NCBI RefSeq assembly: GCF_902860225.1
Contig: NZ_LR794158.1
Location: 1-64,000, forward strand
Direction of reading: 5' to 3'
DNA: 64,000 nucleotides
Source of the DNA: Azoamicus ciliaticola
GTDB lineage: Bacteria; Pseudomonadota; Gammaproteobacteria; UBA6186; Azoamicaceae
The notes under the pieces are model-generated. The model saw only the letters and a list, made by a program, of their open reading frames with translations. It did not search any database and was not told where the DNA came from. The translations under genes were made by a program, and so were the position numbers. Shown here one piece after another: positions 33,518 to 43,267 of this stretch. Each line of letters begins with the position of its first letter. Positions within the stretch are counted from its first letter, which is position 1.

Positions 33518-34876
33518 ATGGTATATAATTTATCTGATACTATAGTTGCAATTTCTACAGCAAAAGGTAATGGTGGTATAGGTATAGTTAGATTATCTGG
33601 TATTTTATCAGTTAAAATAGCACGTGAATTGAGTGAAAAAAAAACAATTATTGTCGGTATTAATTATGCATCTTTTTTTGATGCGAATTTTTTTTTAATA
33701 GATAGCGGGTTAATTTTGTTTTTTAATAAACCATATTCATTTACTGGAGAAGATCTTATAGAAATACATGCTCATGGAAATGACTTAATATTAGATTCTT
33801 TGGTTTTTAGATGTGTCGATCTTGGTGCTAGACTTGCATATAATGGTGAATTTTCATTTAGAGCTTTTTTGAATAATAAAATTGATTTAATTCAAGCTGA
33901 ATCTATAAATTCTTTAATAAAATCTAATTCTTTGAACTCTAATAAAATAATTTTTAAATCATTATCTGGTAAATTTTCTGAGTTTATTAAAGTTGTTATT
34001 TCAGATTTAAGTAAATTAAAATTAGATTTAGATGCTGCTATCGAGTTTCCAGATCATATAAGTTTTTCATTTAACGATTTTTACTATTCATTTTTAGCTA
34101 GTTATAATAATTATTTATCCATTTTTGATAAAGTTGTTTCAGATGATTTTTTATTTGAATCGTTAAATGTAGTTATTTTAGGTAATGTTAATGTTGGAAA
34201 ATCAAGTTTATTTAATTTTTTGCTTAAAACTGATAGAGCTATAGTATCTAATGTACCTGGTACAACTAGAGATTTTATTGAAAGTAATTTGTGTTTGAAT
34301 GGATTTAATTTTAGACTTATAGACACAGCAGGATTTAATCCTTTTACAGAAGATTTTATCGAAAAGATTAGTATAGAACGAACTTTAACACAAATTAGAA
34401 AAGCTAATATTTTAATATGTGTTGTCGATGTTTTGCATGAGTGTGATTTTTTAAATAATTTTAATTTAAATAAATTATTATTAATGGCTGAAAGCAAAAT
34501 AAAACTTATTTTGTTAAGAAATAAAATAGATTTATTAGGTGTGTGTAAAAATATTATTCATCATAAAGATTATGTTGAAATTTTCATTTCTGTTAAAACT
34601 GGAGATGGAATTGACTTATTGTTAAATGAATTAATTTCTACTTTTAGCAAATATACTGATGATATTTATTTTGCAAATAAAAGGCAGCTTAATTTGTTAT
34701 TAAATGTTAAAAATTATTTTAGTTCTCTTATTATGTATGATGATATTTATAAACCTTTAGATTTTTATTCTGAAAATATAGGTTTTATTATTACTGATTT
34801 AAATAGTATTTTAGGCATTAGTGTTTCTAATGATATTTTAGTTGATATTTTTTCGAATTTTTGTGTTGGTAAGTAA
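33518..34876 (+). CDS. mnmE: tRNA modification GTPase MnmE
   Basis: With MnmG it builds the 5-carboxymethylaminomethyl group on U34. The N-terminal formyl-THF-binding domain has TIVAISTAKGNGGIGIVRLSG and FTGEDLIEIHAHG. The inserted G domain has GNVNVGKSSLFN (G1), PGTTRD (G2), DTAGFN (G3) and RNKIDL (G4). The last four residues CVGK form the conserved C-terminal Cys motif. 452 residues, normal. mnmG follows after 5 bp. Confidence 0.97.
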   Translation: MVYNLSDTIVAISTAKGNGGIGIVRLSGILSVKIARELSEKKTIIVGINYASFFDANFFLIDSGLILFFNKPYSFTGEDLIEIHAHGNDLILDSLVFRCVDLGARLAYNGEFSFRAFLNNKIDLIQAESINSLIKSNSLNSNKIIFKSLSGKFSEFIKVVISDLSKLKLDLDAAIEFPDHISFSFNDFYYSFLASYNNYLSIFDKVVSDDFLFESLNVVILGNVNVGKSSLFNFLLKTDRAIVSNVPGTTRDFIESNLCLNGFNFRLIDTAGFNPFTEDFIEKISIERTLTQIRKANILICVVDVLHECDFLNNFNLNKLLLMAESKIKLILLRNKIDLLGVCKNIIHHKDYVEIFISVKTGDGIDLLLNELISTFSKYTDDIYFANKRQLNLLLNVKNYFSSLIMYDDIYKPLDFYSENIGFIITDLNSILGISVSNDILVDIFSNFCVGK

Positions 34877-34881
34877 TTTTT

Positions 34882-36747
34882 ATGTTACGTTGTTTTAATT
34901 ATTTTGATGTTATTGTTGTTGGAGCCGGGCATGCTGGTATAGAAGCAGCTTATGCTGCTTATAGGATTGGTGTTTCTGTTTTGTTATTAACAAATAGATT
35001 AGATTCTTTAGGTGAGTTAGCTTGTAACCCTTCTATTGGAGGTGTTGGCAAAGGTCATTTAGTAAAAGAAATAGATGCTATGGGTGGCGCCATTTCTCAA
35101 TTTGCAGATGTTGCTGGCATAAATTTCAAAATTTTAAATGCGAGCAAGGGGTATGCTGTACAGTCTACAAGGGTGCAGGTTGATAGAAATCTTTATAAAA
35201 ATGCTGTTAATTCTTTTTTTTCTAGATTGACTGAATTAAAAATTTTACAACAAAATGTTGTTGATATTATTTTAAAAGATTGTGTTATTTCTGGGGTTAT
35301 AACTGATACAGGAATTAAATTTTATTCTAAAACTGTTGTTTTTACTGTTGGTACGTTTTTAGGTGGCAAAATATTTATAGGCCAATCATGTACGTACGGT
35401 GGTAGAATTGGTGACATGTCTGCAATTAACTTATCTGATAAATTTAAAAATATTTTCCCAGCTATGGGGAGATTAAAAACTGGAACTCCGCCTAGAATAG
35501 ATATTAGATCAGTTTGTTTAGATTATTTTAGTGTTCAAAAAAGTGATATGCCAATACCTTTTTTTTCTATTTGGAGCAAACCAAGTAGAGATATAGCGTA
35601 TATTGATTGTTATGTTATTTATACAAATTTTGACACTCATAATGTAATTTTAAGCGATATTAACCTATCTGCCATTTATAATGGTAGCATTAATGTTGTT
35701 GGGCCTAGATATTGTCCTTCTATAGAAGATAAAGTTGTTAGATTTAAAGATAAGATGCATCATCAAATTTTTTTGGAACCAGAGGGTTTAAATAGTTATG
35801 AATTTTATCCAAATGGCGTTTCTTCTAGTTTGCCTTTAGATGTTCAAATTAATTTTTTAAAAACTATTAGAGGTTTTGAGTGCGTTAAAATAACTAGGCC
35901 TGGTTATGCTGTAGAGTATGATTTTTTTGATCCCAGGATTTTAAAAAATAATCTTGAGACAAAAACAATTAATGGGCTTTTTTTTGCTGGACAAATAAAT
36001 GGTAGTACAGGGTATGAAGAAGCTGCTGCTCAAGGTATAATAGCTGGAATAAATGCAGCAAGAGTTGTTTTAGATTTAGAACCTTGGATTGCTTCTAGAC
36101 AAGATTCTTATATTGGTGTTTTGGTTGATGATTTGATAACTCATGGGGTTGATGAGCCGTATAGGATTTTTACAAGTAGAGCGGAATATAGATTACTATT
36201 AAGAGAAGATAATTCAGATATTAGACTTGTAGAAAAAGCTAGAAAATTTGGATTAATAAGTGATTATAAATGGAAAATATATAATAAAAAGTGTTCTAAT
36301 TCTAATGCATGTTTATCTTTTATAAAAAGAAATTTTTTAAAAGCTTTTTCCAATAAGGATTACTTAATATTTGATTTTTATAATGTTTTTATAAACAAAG
36401 ATTTAAAATTTATTGAGTTATTAAAAAATCAGTTGTTAGATTTTAGAATTTTTAAAAATATTTTTTTATTAAATATTGATTCTATTATTTTGAAATTTGT
36501 AGAAATAGGAGTTAAATATTCTGGATATTTGGATAAGCAAAATAATGAAATAAAAAAAATAGAAAAAATAAAAAATTTAAAAATGCCAGTTGGTATTAAT
36601 TATTGTGATATACCAGGACTTTCCTTAGAAATATCTGAAAAATTAAATTTAATACGGCCAAATACATTGTATCATGCATATAGAATCCCTGGCATGACAT
36701 TACCATCTGTATTGATTTTGCTTGTTTATATAAAAAAAATTTTTTGA
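34882..36747 (+). CDS. mnmG: tRNA uridine-34 carboxymethylaminomethyl synthesis enzyme MnmG
   Basis: The FAD-dependent partner of MnmE. FAD-binding VVGAGHAGIEAAYAAYR is at residues 11-27, LACNPSIGGVGKGHLVKEIDAMGG near 46-69, RLKTGTPPRID near 200, GLFFAGQINGSTGYEEAAAQG near 365-385, and RAEYRLLLREDN near 430. The C-terminal MnmE-binding part is drifted but ends with IPGMTLPSVLILL. 621 residues against 629. rsmG-parA-parB, often next in order, are missing; an 83-bp gap leads to atpI. Confidence 0.97.
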   Translation: MLRCFNYFDVIVVGAGHAGIEAAYAAYRIGVSVLLLTNRLDSLGELACNPSIGGVGKGHLVKEIDAMGGAISQFADVAGINFKILNASKGYAVQSTRVQVDRNLYKNAVNSFFSRLTELKILQQNVVDIILKDCVISGVITDTGIKFYSKTVVFTVGTFLGGKIFIGQSCTYGGRIGDMSAINLSDKFKNIFPAMGRLKTGTPPRIDIRSVCLDYFSVQKSDMPIPFFSIWSKPSRDIAYIDCYVIYTNFDTHNVILSDINLSAIYNGSINVVGPRYCPSIEDKVVRFKDKMHHQIFLEPEGLNSYEFYPNGVSSSLPLDVQINFLKTIRGFECVKITRPGYAVEYDFFDPRILKNNLETKTINGLFFAGQINGSTGYEEAAAQGIIAGINAARVVLDLEPWIASRQDSYIGVLVDDLITHGVDEPYRIFTSRAEYRLLLREDNSDIRLVEKARKFGLISDYKWKIYNKKCSNSNACLSFIKRNFLKAFSNKDYLIFDFYNVFINKDLKFIELLKNQLLDFRIFKNIFLLNIDSIILKFVEIGVKYSGYLDKQNNEIKKIEKIKNLKMPVGINYCDIPGLSLEISEKLNLIRPNTLYHAYRIPGMTLPSVLILLVYIKKIF

Positions 36748-36830
36748 ATAGTTAATATGTTTAAAATTCTATTGAAGTAATATGGATTTTCGTTTAATAT
36801 TTATATATCTCTTTTTATTGTTTATTTTTT

Positions 36831-37217
36831 ATGCTCAAGAATTATTTAATTTTTAGAATTGATAATGGCTTTAATTTATTTTTTTTAAATTTTATTTTCT
36901 TATTATTTTTTTCCGCGTTTTTACTGTTTTTTTTTAATTATAATTATGCAATTTCTTGTTTTTTGGGTGGATTTGTTAGTATACTTTCTTCATTTTTGTT
37001 TTTTATTATATATTTTTATAACAATAAAAATAGTTCTTATAAATCTATAATTAAGCGTTTTTATATAGCTGGTATAATTAAGTTTTTAAGTTTTATATTA
37101 TTATGTCTATGTTCTTTTTTAATAGGTGTAGGTAATATATATATTTTTTTATTTTGTTTGTTTTTTTTTCAATTTGTTATCTGGTTTTTTTTTATATTTT
37201 TTTTTAATGGGATGTAA
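36831..37217 (+). CDS. atpI: ATP synthase I-like protein AtpI
   Basis: A 128-residue, Phe-rich membrane protein with four predicted helices in the atpI position directly before atpB. ISCFLGGFVSILSSFLFF resembles the AtpI glycine motif (LGGLIALLPN), and FYIAGIIKFLSFILL matches the second conserved pair with the Lys after G. AtpI assists assembly of the c ring and the Mg2+ supply. Position gives most of the confidence. Confidence 0.75.
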   Translation: MLKNYLIFRIDNGFNLFFLNFIFLLFFSAFLLFFFNYNYAISCFLGGFVSILSSFLFFIIYFYNNKNSSYKSIIKRFYIAGIIKFLSFILLCLCSFLIGVGNIYIFLFCLFFFQFVIWFFFIFFFNGM

Positions 37218-37223
37218 ATTTTT

Positions 37224-38006
37224 ATGAGTGTAAATAATAGTGTTATAACTACAGGAGAATATATTAAGCATCATTTAACTCACGTTGATGTAGGTAGTGG
37301 ATTTTGGACATTTAATTTAGATACATTAGTTGTATCTATAGTTTTGGGTTTTGTTATTTTAACATCCTTTTATTTAGCTGCTAAGAGAGCAACATCGCAA
37401 GTTCCTTCTGGTTTTCAAAATTTTGTTGAACTAATTTTTGATTTTGTGGATGGTCAAGTTAGAGATACTTATCATGGTAAAAGTTCTTTGGTGACACCAT
37501 TAGCTCTAACAATATTTGTTTGGATTTTTTTAATGAATTTTATGGATTTAATACCTATAGATTTTTTTTATGTTATAGGTAAATTACTTCATATTCATTT
37601 TATTCAAGATATGAAAATAGTTCCTACTACAGATCCTAATTTAACTTTAGCTATGTCTTTTTCAGTATTTTTATTGATTATCATTTATAATTTAGCAGCA
37701 AAAGGAATTAAAGGAGTGGCGGAAGAATTTTTTTTAAAACCATTTGGTCCTTATTTATTTATAGTTAATTTCTTTTTGAAACTTATAGAAGAATTAGCAA
37801 AACCAATTTCATTGGGATTGCGTTTGTATGGAAATTTATATGCAGGAGAGTTGATTTTTATATTAATAGCTTTATTGCCTTGGTTTTTGCAATGGCTGTT
37901 AGGTGGACCTTGGGCCATATTTCATGTACTTGTTATTACAATACAAGCATTTGTTTTTATGGTTTTAACAATAGTTTATATAAGTTTAGCAGAAGAAGCA
38001 CATTAA
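37224..38006 (+). CDS. atpB: F1Fo ATP synthase subunit a
   Basis: 260 residues and about six helices. The proton-channel helix contains the essential Arg in SLGLRLYGNLYAGELIFIL (near residues 191-209). The C-terminal helix has QAFVFMVLTIVYISLAEEAH. The start overlaps nothing; SD-poor leader with atpI 6 bp upstream. It is part of the a-c ring rotor-stator interface in the inner membrane. Confidence 0.97.
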   Translation: MSVNNSVITTGEYIKHHLTHVDVGSGFWTFNLDTLVVSIVLGFVILTSFYLAAKRATSQVPSGFQNFVELIFDFVDGQVRDTYHGKSSLVTPLALTIFVWIFLMNFMDLIPIDFFYVIGKLLHIHFIQDMKIVPTTDPNLTLAMSFSVFLLIIIYNLAAKGIKGVAEEFFLKPFGPYLFIVNFFLKLIEELAKPISLGLRLYGNLYAGELIFILIALLPWFLQWLLGGPWAIFHVLVITIQAFVFMVLTIVYISLAEEAH

Positions 38007-38020
38007 AATTAATGTCTTTA

Positions 38021-38029
38021 AAAAGGGGG
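38021..38029 (+). promoter_or_regulatory. unusually strong ribosome-binding site of atpE
   Basis: AAAAGGGGG ends 4 bp before the atpE ATG (38034). Most other genes here have weak or no Shine-Dalgarno sequence. A near-copy AAGGGGG (38336-38342) precedes the GTG start of atpF. The c subunit is needed in about ten copies per complex, so a strong site is functionally sensible. Confidence 0.65.
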
Positions 38030-38033
38030 AAAG

Positions 38034-38333
38034 ATGGACTCTTCAATTCAAGTATTACAAGCAGTAAGTAATTTACATGGTATGACTATGTTGTCTGTAT
38101 CTATATTAATAGGCGCAGGTGCGATTGGTACAGCTATAGGATTTGGTTTGTTAGGCGGTAAGTTTTTAGAAGGCGCTGCAAGACAACCAGAAATGATACC
38201 TCAATTACAGGTTAAATTATTTATAGTTGCTGGGTTATTAGATGCTATATCTATGATTGGTATAGGTATTGCTTTATTCTTTACATTTGCTAATCCGTTC
38301 TTTTCATCATTGGAATCTTTCATTCCAAAATAA
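38034..38333 (+). CDS. atpE: F1Fo ATP synthase subunit c
   Basis: A 99-residue two-helix hairpin. The first helix is Gly/Ala-rich (IGAGAIGTAIGFGLLGGKFLEG). The polar loop is ARQPEMIPQL, and the second helix carries the proton-binding Asp in AGLLDAISMIGIGIALFF. The ligand set of Na+-dependent c subunits is not seen, so H+ coupling is inferred. It is about 20 residues longer than E. coli AtpE, with an N-terminal extension. It has the strongest ribosome-binding site of the operon. Confidence 0.97.
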   Translation: MDSSIQVLQAVSNLHGMTMLSVSILIGAGAIGTAIGFGLLGGKFLEGAARQPEMIPQLQVKLFIVAGLLDAISMIGIGIALFFTFANPFFSSLESFIPK

Positions 38334-38350
38334 ATAAGGGGGATTTATAA

Positions 38351-38821
38351 GTGGATATTAACGCCACATTATTTGGTCAGATAATAACTTTTGCTATTTT
38401 TGTTTGGTTTACTAGCAAGTTTGTTTTGCCTATGATTAAATCATCTATGGATAAAAGAAAACAGGTAATATTAGATGGTTTAGAAGCTTCTAAAAAGGGG
38501 CATGAAAAGTTAAAACAAGCAGAAGAAGAAGCTGAAAAATGTTTAAAAGCAGCAAAACAAGAATGTGATAATATTATTGCTAATGCTAATAAGCAATCTG
38601 GTAAAATTTTAGAAGATTCTCGTTCTAGCGCTTTAAATGAAAAAAATGATATTTTGGTTTCTGGACATAGACAAATAGAACAAGAAACAAATAAAGTGAA
38701 AATGGAGTTACAAAAAGAAATGGCTAAGTTAATAATACAAGGAGCTGAAAAAGTTTTAGCAAAAAGTATAAACGCAAAAGACCATGCTAGTATTTTAGAT
38801 AAATTTGTTAAAAAATTATAA
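38351..38821 (+). CDS. atpF: F1Fo ATP synthase subunit b
   Basis: 156 residues, as in E. coli. There is one N-terminal membrane helix (residues 5-25, FGQIITFAIFVWFTSKFVLP), then a long charged coiled coil rich in E/K/Q that forms the peripheral stalk. It starts at GTG 38351, with the AAGGGGG site 8 bp upstream; no in-frame ATG lies near the family start. Confidence 0.96.
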   Translation: MDINATLFGQIITFAIFVWFTSKFVLPMIKSSMDKRKQVILDGLEASKKGHEKLKQAEEEAEKCLKAAKQECDNIIANANKQSGKILEDSRSSALNEKNDILVSGHRQIEQETNKVKMELQKEMAKLIIQGAEKVLAKSINAKDHASILDKFVKKL

Positions 38822-38837
38822 GTTTTTGTAGGATTTT

Positions 38838-39398
38838 ATGTCTGAATATATAACTATAGCTAGGCCTTATGCTAAAGCGGTTTTTGATCTTGCTAATAAA
38901 AATTCTAAGTCATTAGAAGAATGGGATTCTTTTTTGAGTTATTTGTCTAGCATTGTTAGTGATTCAAGTATTGTTAGTATTATAAAAAATCGCACTATTA
39001 ATTATAATGATAAATCAAGGATGATAATTAGTTTTTTTGATAATTTTGATACAACCTTAGATAAAGAAATTAGCACATATTTCAATAATTTTGTATATGT
39101 TTTAGCCTATTATGGTAGGCTTTTATGTATTAGTGATGTTCATTTTGTTTATAAACAATATATGAATCAAGCTTTAGGTTGTGTTGACGCGCTTGTTAAA
39201 GTTCCTTGTGATATTAATAGTTATCAGAAAGATGATATTGTTAATTCTTTGGCTAAAAGATTTGATAAAAAAGTTAACGCTTTATTTGAAGTTGAAGAAA
39301 ATTTGTTAGGCGGCTTTTGTGTTAAAATTGGTGATTCTGTTTTAGACGCATCTATTATTGGAAATCTTCAATCTTTAAGTTCAAAGATTATGTTATAA
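38838..39398 (+). CDS. atpH: F1Fo ATP synthase subunit delta
   Basis: 186 residues with the family opening ITIARPYAKAVFDLA, a helical N-terminal domain, and the C-terminal LLGGFCVKIGDSVLDASIIGNLQSL typical of AtpH. It joins the peripheral stalk to the alpha/beta head. 16 bp after atpF. Confidence 0.95.
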   Translation: MSEYITIARPYAKAVFDLANKNSKSLEEWDSFLSYLSSIVSDSSIVSIIKNRTINYNDKSRMIISFFDNFDTTLDKEISTYFNNFVYVLAYYGRLLCISDVHFVYKQYMNQALGCVDALVKVPCDINSYQKDDIVNSLAKRFDKKVNALFEVEENLLGGFCVKIGDSVLDASIIGNLQSLSSKIML

Positions 39399-39410
39399 TG
39401 TGGTAATTAA

Positions 39411-40967
39411 GTGAGTAATAAAAATATGTCTAAAATTTCATTGAAAGCTTCAGAAATTAGTGATTTAATACGTGAACGTATAGAAAAATTTGATAGCGGA
39501 GTAATAACTAAGAATGAAGGTAAAATTGTTAGTTTGTCTGATGGTATTGTTCGTATTCATGGATTAAGTGATGCTCAATATGGTGAGAGATTGGCTTTTG
39601 AAACTGGAGATTTTGGTATTGCTTTAAATTTAGAGCAAGACTCAGTTGGCGCTGTTGTTCTAGGTGATTGTGGTAAATTAGCTGAAGGGCAATTGGTTCG
39701 TTGTACAGGTGAAGTTTTAAGTGTTCCTGTTGGCCCAGAATTATTAGGTAGAGTTGTTAATTCTTTGGGTGAACCTATAGATGGTATGGGCCCTGTTAAA
39801 GCTAAATTAACTTCTCCTATAGAAAAAGTTGCTCCTGGTGTTATTTGGAGAAAATCAGTAAATCAATCTTTGGCTACAGGTTTAAAAGCTATTGATGCTA
39901 TGATACCTGTTGGTAGAGGTCAACGTGAATTAATAGTTGGAGATCGTCAAACTGGTAAAACAGCTATAGCTATTGATACCATAATAAATCAAAGAGATGG
40001 TGTAAAATGTATATATGTTGCTATAGGGCAGAAAGCATCTTCTATAGCAAACGTAGTTAGAAAATTAGAAGAATTTGGTGCTATGAAACATACTATAGTT
40101 GTTGCAGCAACAGCAAGTGAATCAGCTGCTTTACAATATATTTCTGTTTATAGTGCATGTTCTATGGGAGAATATTTCAGAGATAATGGTGAAGATGCTT
40201 TAATTATATATGACGATCTTACAAAACAAGCTTGGGCTTATAGACAAGTTTCTTTGTTATTACGTAGACCGCCTGGTAGAGAAGCTTATCCTGGAGATGT
40301 TTTCTATTTACATTCTAGATTATTAGAAAGAGCAGCTAGAGTTAATGAAGCTTATGTTGAAAGATATACAAATGGTTCTGTAAAAGGTAAAACTGGTTCT
40401 TTGACAGCATTACCTATAATAGAAACACAGGCTGGTGACGTATCCGCTTTTGTGCCTACAAATGTTATATCTATTACAGATGGTCAAATATTTTTGGAAA
40501 CAGACCTTTTTAATTCTGGAATAAGACCTGCTATTAATGCTGGATTATCTGTATCTAGAGTAGGTGGTGCAGCTCAGACTAAAATTGTAAAACGTTTGGG
40601 TGGTGGTATTCGTTTGGCTTTAGCTCAATATAGAGAATTAGCAGCTTTTGCGCAATTTGCTTCTGATTTAGATGACGTTACTAGAAGACAATTGGAAAGA
40701 GGTAGACGTGTTACTGAAATGATGAAACAAAAGCAATATACTCCATTATTTGTTAGTGAGATAGCTATTTCTTTGTTTGCAGTTGAAAAAGGATATTGTG
40801 ATGATCTGTCAATTGATAAAATTATGGATTTTGAAAAAGGCTTACACAATTATTCAAAAAGTAATTATAAGGATTTTATGAATTCTATAAATTCTACAGG
40901 CAATTATGACAATGAAATTGAAAAGACTTTTCATAATATTCTTAATGAATTTAAAAAAATGAGATAA
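39411..40967 (+). CDS. atpA: F1Fo ATP synthase subunit alpha
   Basis: 518 residues, near E. coli (513). The non-catalytic nucleotide site has Walker A GDRQTGKTAIA (near residue 169). ALIIYDDLTKQAWAYRQ, LLRRPPGREAYPGDVFYLHSRLLERAA and the arginine-finger region PAINAGLSVSRVGGAAQ are highly conserved. It begins with GTG at 39411; the ATG at 39426 is an alternative start five codons later. One of the most conserved proteins in the window. Confidence 0.98.
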   Translation: MSNKNMSKISLKASEISDLIRERIEKFDSGVITKNEGKIVSLSDGIVRIHGLSDAQYGERLAFETGDFGIALNLEQDSVGAVVLGDCGKLAEGQLVRCTGEVLSVPVGPELLGRVVNSLGEPIDGMGPVKAKLTSPIEKVAPGVIWRKSVNQSLATGLKAIDAMIPVGRGQRELIVGDRQTGKTAIAIDTIINQRDGVKCIYVAIGQKASSIANVVRKLEEFGAMKHTIVVAATASESAALQYISVYSACSMGEYFRDNGEDALIIYDDLTKQAWAYRQVSLLLRRPPGREAYPGDVFYLHSRLLERAARVNEAYVERYTNGSVKGKTGSLTALPIIETQAGDVSAFVPTNVISITDGQIFLETDLFNSGIRPAINAGLSVSRVGGAAQTKIVKRLGGGIRLALAQYRELAAFAQFASDLDDVTRRQLERGRRVTEMMKQKQYTPLFVSEIAISLFAVEKGYCDDLSIDKIMDFEKGLHNYSKSNYKDFMNSINSTGNYDNEIEKTFHNILNEFKKMR

Positions 40968-40984
40968 TTGAATAAGGTTTTTTA

Positions 40985-41854
40985 ATGAGCAAAGCTAAAG
41001 AAATAAGAGATAAGATTAAAAGTATTCAAAACACAAAAAAGATTACTAAAGCAATGGAAATGGTAGCTGCAAGCAAAATGAAAAAGGTACAAGACTCTAT
41101 GGGTAGATCTAGACCTTATTCAGAAAAGATAAAAGATGTTATTAAAAATGTTGGAGAGGGAGTTCTAGAATATAAACATCCTTTTGTTACAGCTAGAGAT
41201 GAAAAAAATGTAGGCGTTATAATGGTTTCTACTGATAAAGGTTTGTGTGGTGGATTAAATGTTAATCTTTTTAAGCATTTCATGAAAAACATTTTGGAAT
41301 TTAAAACTAAGAATGTTGGAATAAAAGCTGTTATAATAGGTAAAAAAGCTGAGTTATTTGCTAAACGAGTTGGATTAACAGTTGTTGGTAGCGTTACAAA
41401 TTTAGGTGATAATCCGCAAGTATCTGATTTATTAGGTATTATAAAAATAATGTCTGATTTATATTTAAATAAAGAAGTTGATTCTGTTTATTTATTATAT
41501 AATAGATTTAAAAATACAATGTCTCAAATACCTATTTATGAAAAGATCATTCCTATTCAAACCAAGGTTTTTAGCGGTGCTGAGTCAAAGAAACGTCTTT
41601 GGGATTATTTATACGAACCTGAACCAGAAAAATTGTTTGAGCTTTTAATGAAAAGATACATAGAATCTTTAGTTTATCAATCAGTTGTGGAAAATATTGC
41701 ATGTGAACAAGCTGCTAGAATGGTGGCTATGAAGAGTGCTACTGATAATGCTGGTGAACTTATTAATGCTTTTAAATTAATGTATAACAAGGCAAGGCAA
41801 GCGTCTATTACTCAAGAATTGTCAGAAATAGTTGCTGGAGCTGAAGCAGTTTGA
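40985..41854 (+). CDS. atpG: F1Fo ATP synthase subunit gamma
   Basis: 289 residues, the normal size. The rotor coiled coil is at both ends: AKEIRDKIKSIQNTKKITKAMEMVAASKMKK at the N-terminus and the C-terminal ARMVAMKSATDNAGELI followed by NKARQASITQELSEIVAGA. STDKGLCGGLN marks the globular part. It is followed by atpD, with 22 bp between the stop and the chosen start. Confidence 0.97.
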   Translation: MSKAKEIRDKIKSIQNTKKITKAMEMVAASKMKKVQDSMGRSRPYSEKIKDVIKNVGEGVLEYKHPFVTARDEKNVGVIMVSTDKGLCGGLNVNLFKHFMKNILEFKTKNVGIKAVIIGKKAELFAKRVGLTVVGSVTNLGDNPQVSDLLGIIKIMSDLYLNKEVDSVYLLYNRFKNTMSQIPIYEKIIPIQTKVFSGAESKKRLWDYLYEPEPEKLFELLMKRYIESLVYQSVVENIACEQAARMVAMKSATDNAGELINAFKLMYNKARQASITQELSEIVAGAEAV

Positions 41855-41876
41855 TTTTTATATGGAGTTTTTTTTC

Positions 41877-43256
41877 ATGAATAATAATGGTAAAATAGTA
41901 CAGGTAATTGGTGCTGTTATTGATGTTGAATTCCCAAGAACTTCTATTCCTAATATTTATGATGCGTTACGTGTTAAAGAGTTTAATTTAGTTTTGGAAG
42001 TTCAACAACAATTAGGCGATGGAGTGGTTCGTGCTATAGCTATGGGGTCTTCTGAAGGGTTACGTAGAGGTTTAGCTGTTGAAAATACAAATTTTCCTAT
42101 TAAAGTTCCTGTAGGTAAAGAAACTTTAGGTAGAATAATGGATGTTTTAGGTAATCCTATAGATGAATGTGGTCCTATTAATGCTAAAGAATCTATGTCT
42201 ATTCATAGAAAAGCACCTACTTTTGAAGAATTATCTAGTGGAAATGAATTGTTGGAAACTGGTATTAAAGTTATTGATTTAATATGTCCTTTTGCTAAGG
42301 GTGGTAAGGTTGGATTATTTGGTGGTGCCGGTGTAGGAAAAACAGTTAATATGATGGAATTAATAAGAAATATAGCTATTGAACATAGCGGTTATTCTGT
42401 TTTTGCTGGTGTTGGAGAAAGAACTAGAGAAGGTAACGACTTTTATCATGAAATGAAAGAATCAAATGTTTTAGATAAAGTTGCTTTGGTTTATGGTCAA
42501 ATGAATGAGCCTCCTGGCAATAGATTAAGAGTAGGATTGACTGGTTTGACTATGGCAGAAAAATTCAGAGATGAAGGTAGAGATGTATTGTTATTTATAG
42601 ATAATATATATAGATATACTTTAGCTGGTACTGAAGTTTCTGCTTTATTAGGTAGAATGCCTTCTGCAGTAGGTTATCAGCCTACATTAGCTTTGGAAAT
42701 GGGAGAATTACAAGAAAGAATTACTTCTACTAAAGTTGGTTCTATTACTTCTATACAAGCTATATATGTTCCTGCTGACGATTTAACAGATCCATCTCCA
42801 GCAACCACATTTGCGCATTTGGATGCCACTGTTGTTTTATCAAGACAAATAGCTGAATTAGGAATTTACCCTGCAGTTGATCCCTTGGATTCTACATCTA
42901 GACAGTTAGACCCTTTAGTTGTTGGTGAAAAACATTATGATGTAGCACGTGCTGTTCAAAATACTTTACAAAGATACAAAGAATTAAAAGATATTATAGC
43001 TATTTTAGGTATGGATGAATTAGCGGATGAAGATAAATTAATAGTATCTAGAGCTAGAAAAATTCAAAAGTTTTTATCTCAACCATTCTTTGTAGCAGAA
43101 ATTTTCACTGGATCTTCTGGTAAGTATGTAAAATTAAAAGATACTATAGATGGATTTAATGGTATAGTTAATGGTGAATATGATAATATACCTGAACAAG
43201 CTTTTTATATGGTTGGCGATATAAGTGAAGTTTTAGAAAAAGCTAAAACTCTTTAA
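41877..43256 (+). CDS. atpD: F1Fo ATP synthase subunit beta
   Basis: The catalytic subunit, 459 residues. Walker A is GGAGVGKTVNMMELI, the catalytic Glu lies in GVGERTREGNDFY, and Walker B and DELSEED-region equivalents are LLFIDNIYRYTLAGTEVSALLGR and IAILGMDELADEDKLIV. The family start GKIVQVIGAVIDVEF follows the ATG at 41877, which I chose; an upstream ATG at 41832 lies inside atpG. No regulatory epsilon-locking change can be judged. Confidence 0.98.
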   Translation: MNNNGKIVQVIGAVIDVEFPRTSIPNIYDALRVKEFNLVLEVQQQLGDGVVRAIAMGSSEGLRRGLAVENTNFPIKVPVGKETLGRIMDVLGNPIDECGPINAKESMSIHRKAPTFEELSSGNELLETGIKVIDLICPFAKGGKVGLFGGAGVGKTVNMMELIRNIAIEHSGYSVFAGVGERTREGNDFYHEMKESNVLDKVALVYGQMNEPPGNRLRVGLTGLTMAEKFRDEGRDVLLFIDNIYRYTLAGTEVSALLGRMPSAVGYQPTLALEMGELQERITSTKVGSITSIQAIYVPADDLTDPSPATTFAHLDATVVLSRQIAELGIYPAVDPLDSTSRQLDPLVVGEKHYDVARAVQNTLQRYKELKDIIAILGMDELADEDKLIVSRARKIQKFLSQPFFVAEIFTGSSGKYVKLKDTIDGFNGIVNGEYDNIPEQAFYMVGDISEVLEKAKTL

Positions 43257-43267
43257 GGTTTATTTTT

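Noticed and set aside
36781..36855. 24-codon hydrophobic frame between mnmG and atpI
   Set aside because: Too short, no ribosome-binding site, and it overlaps the atpI start; probably chance in T-rich DNA.
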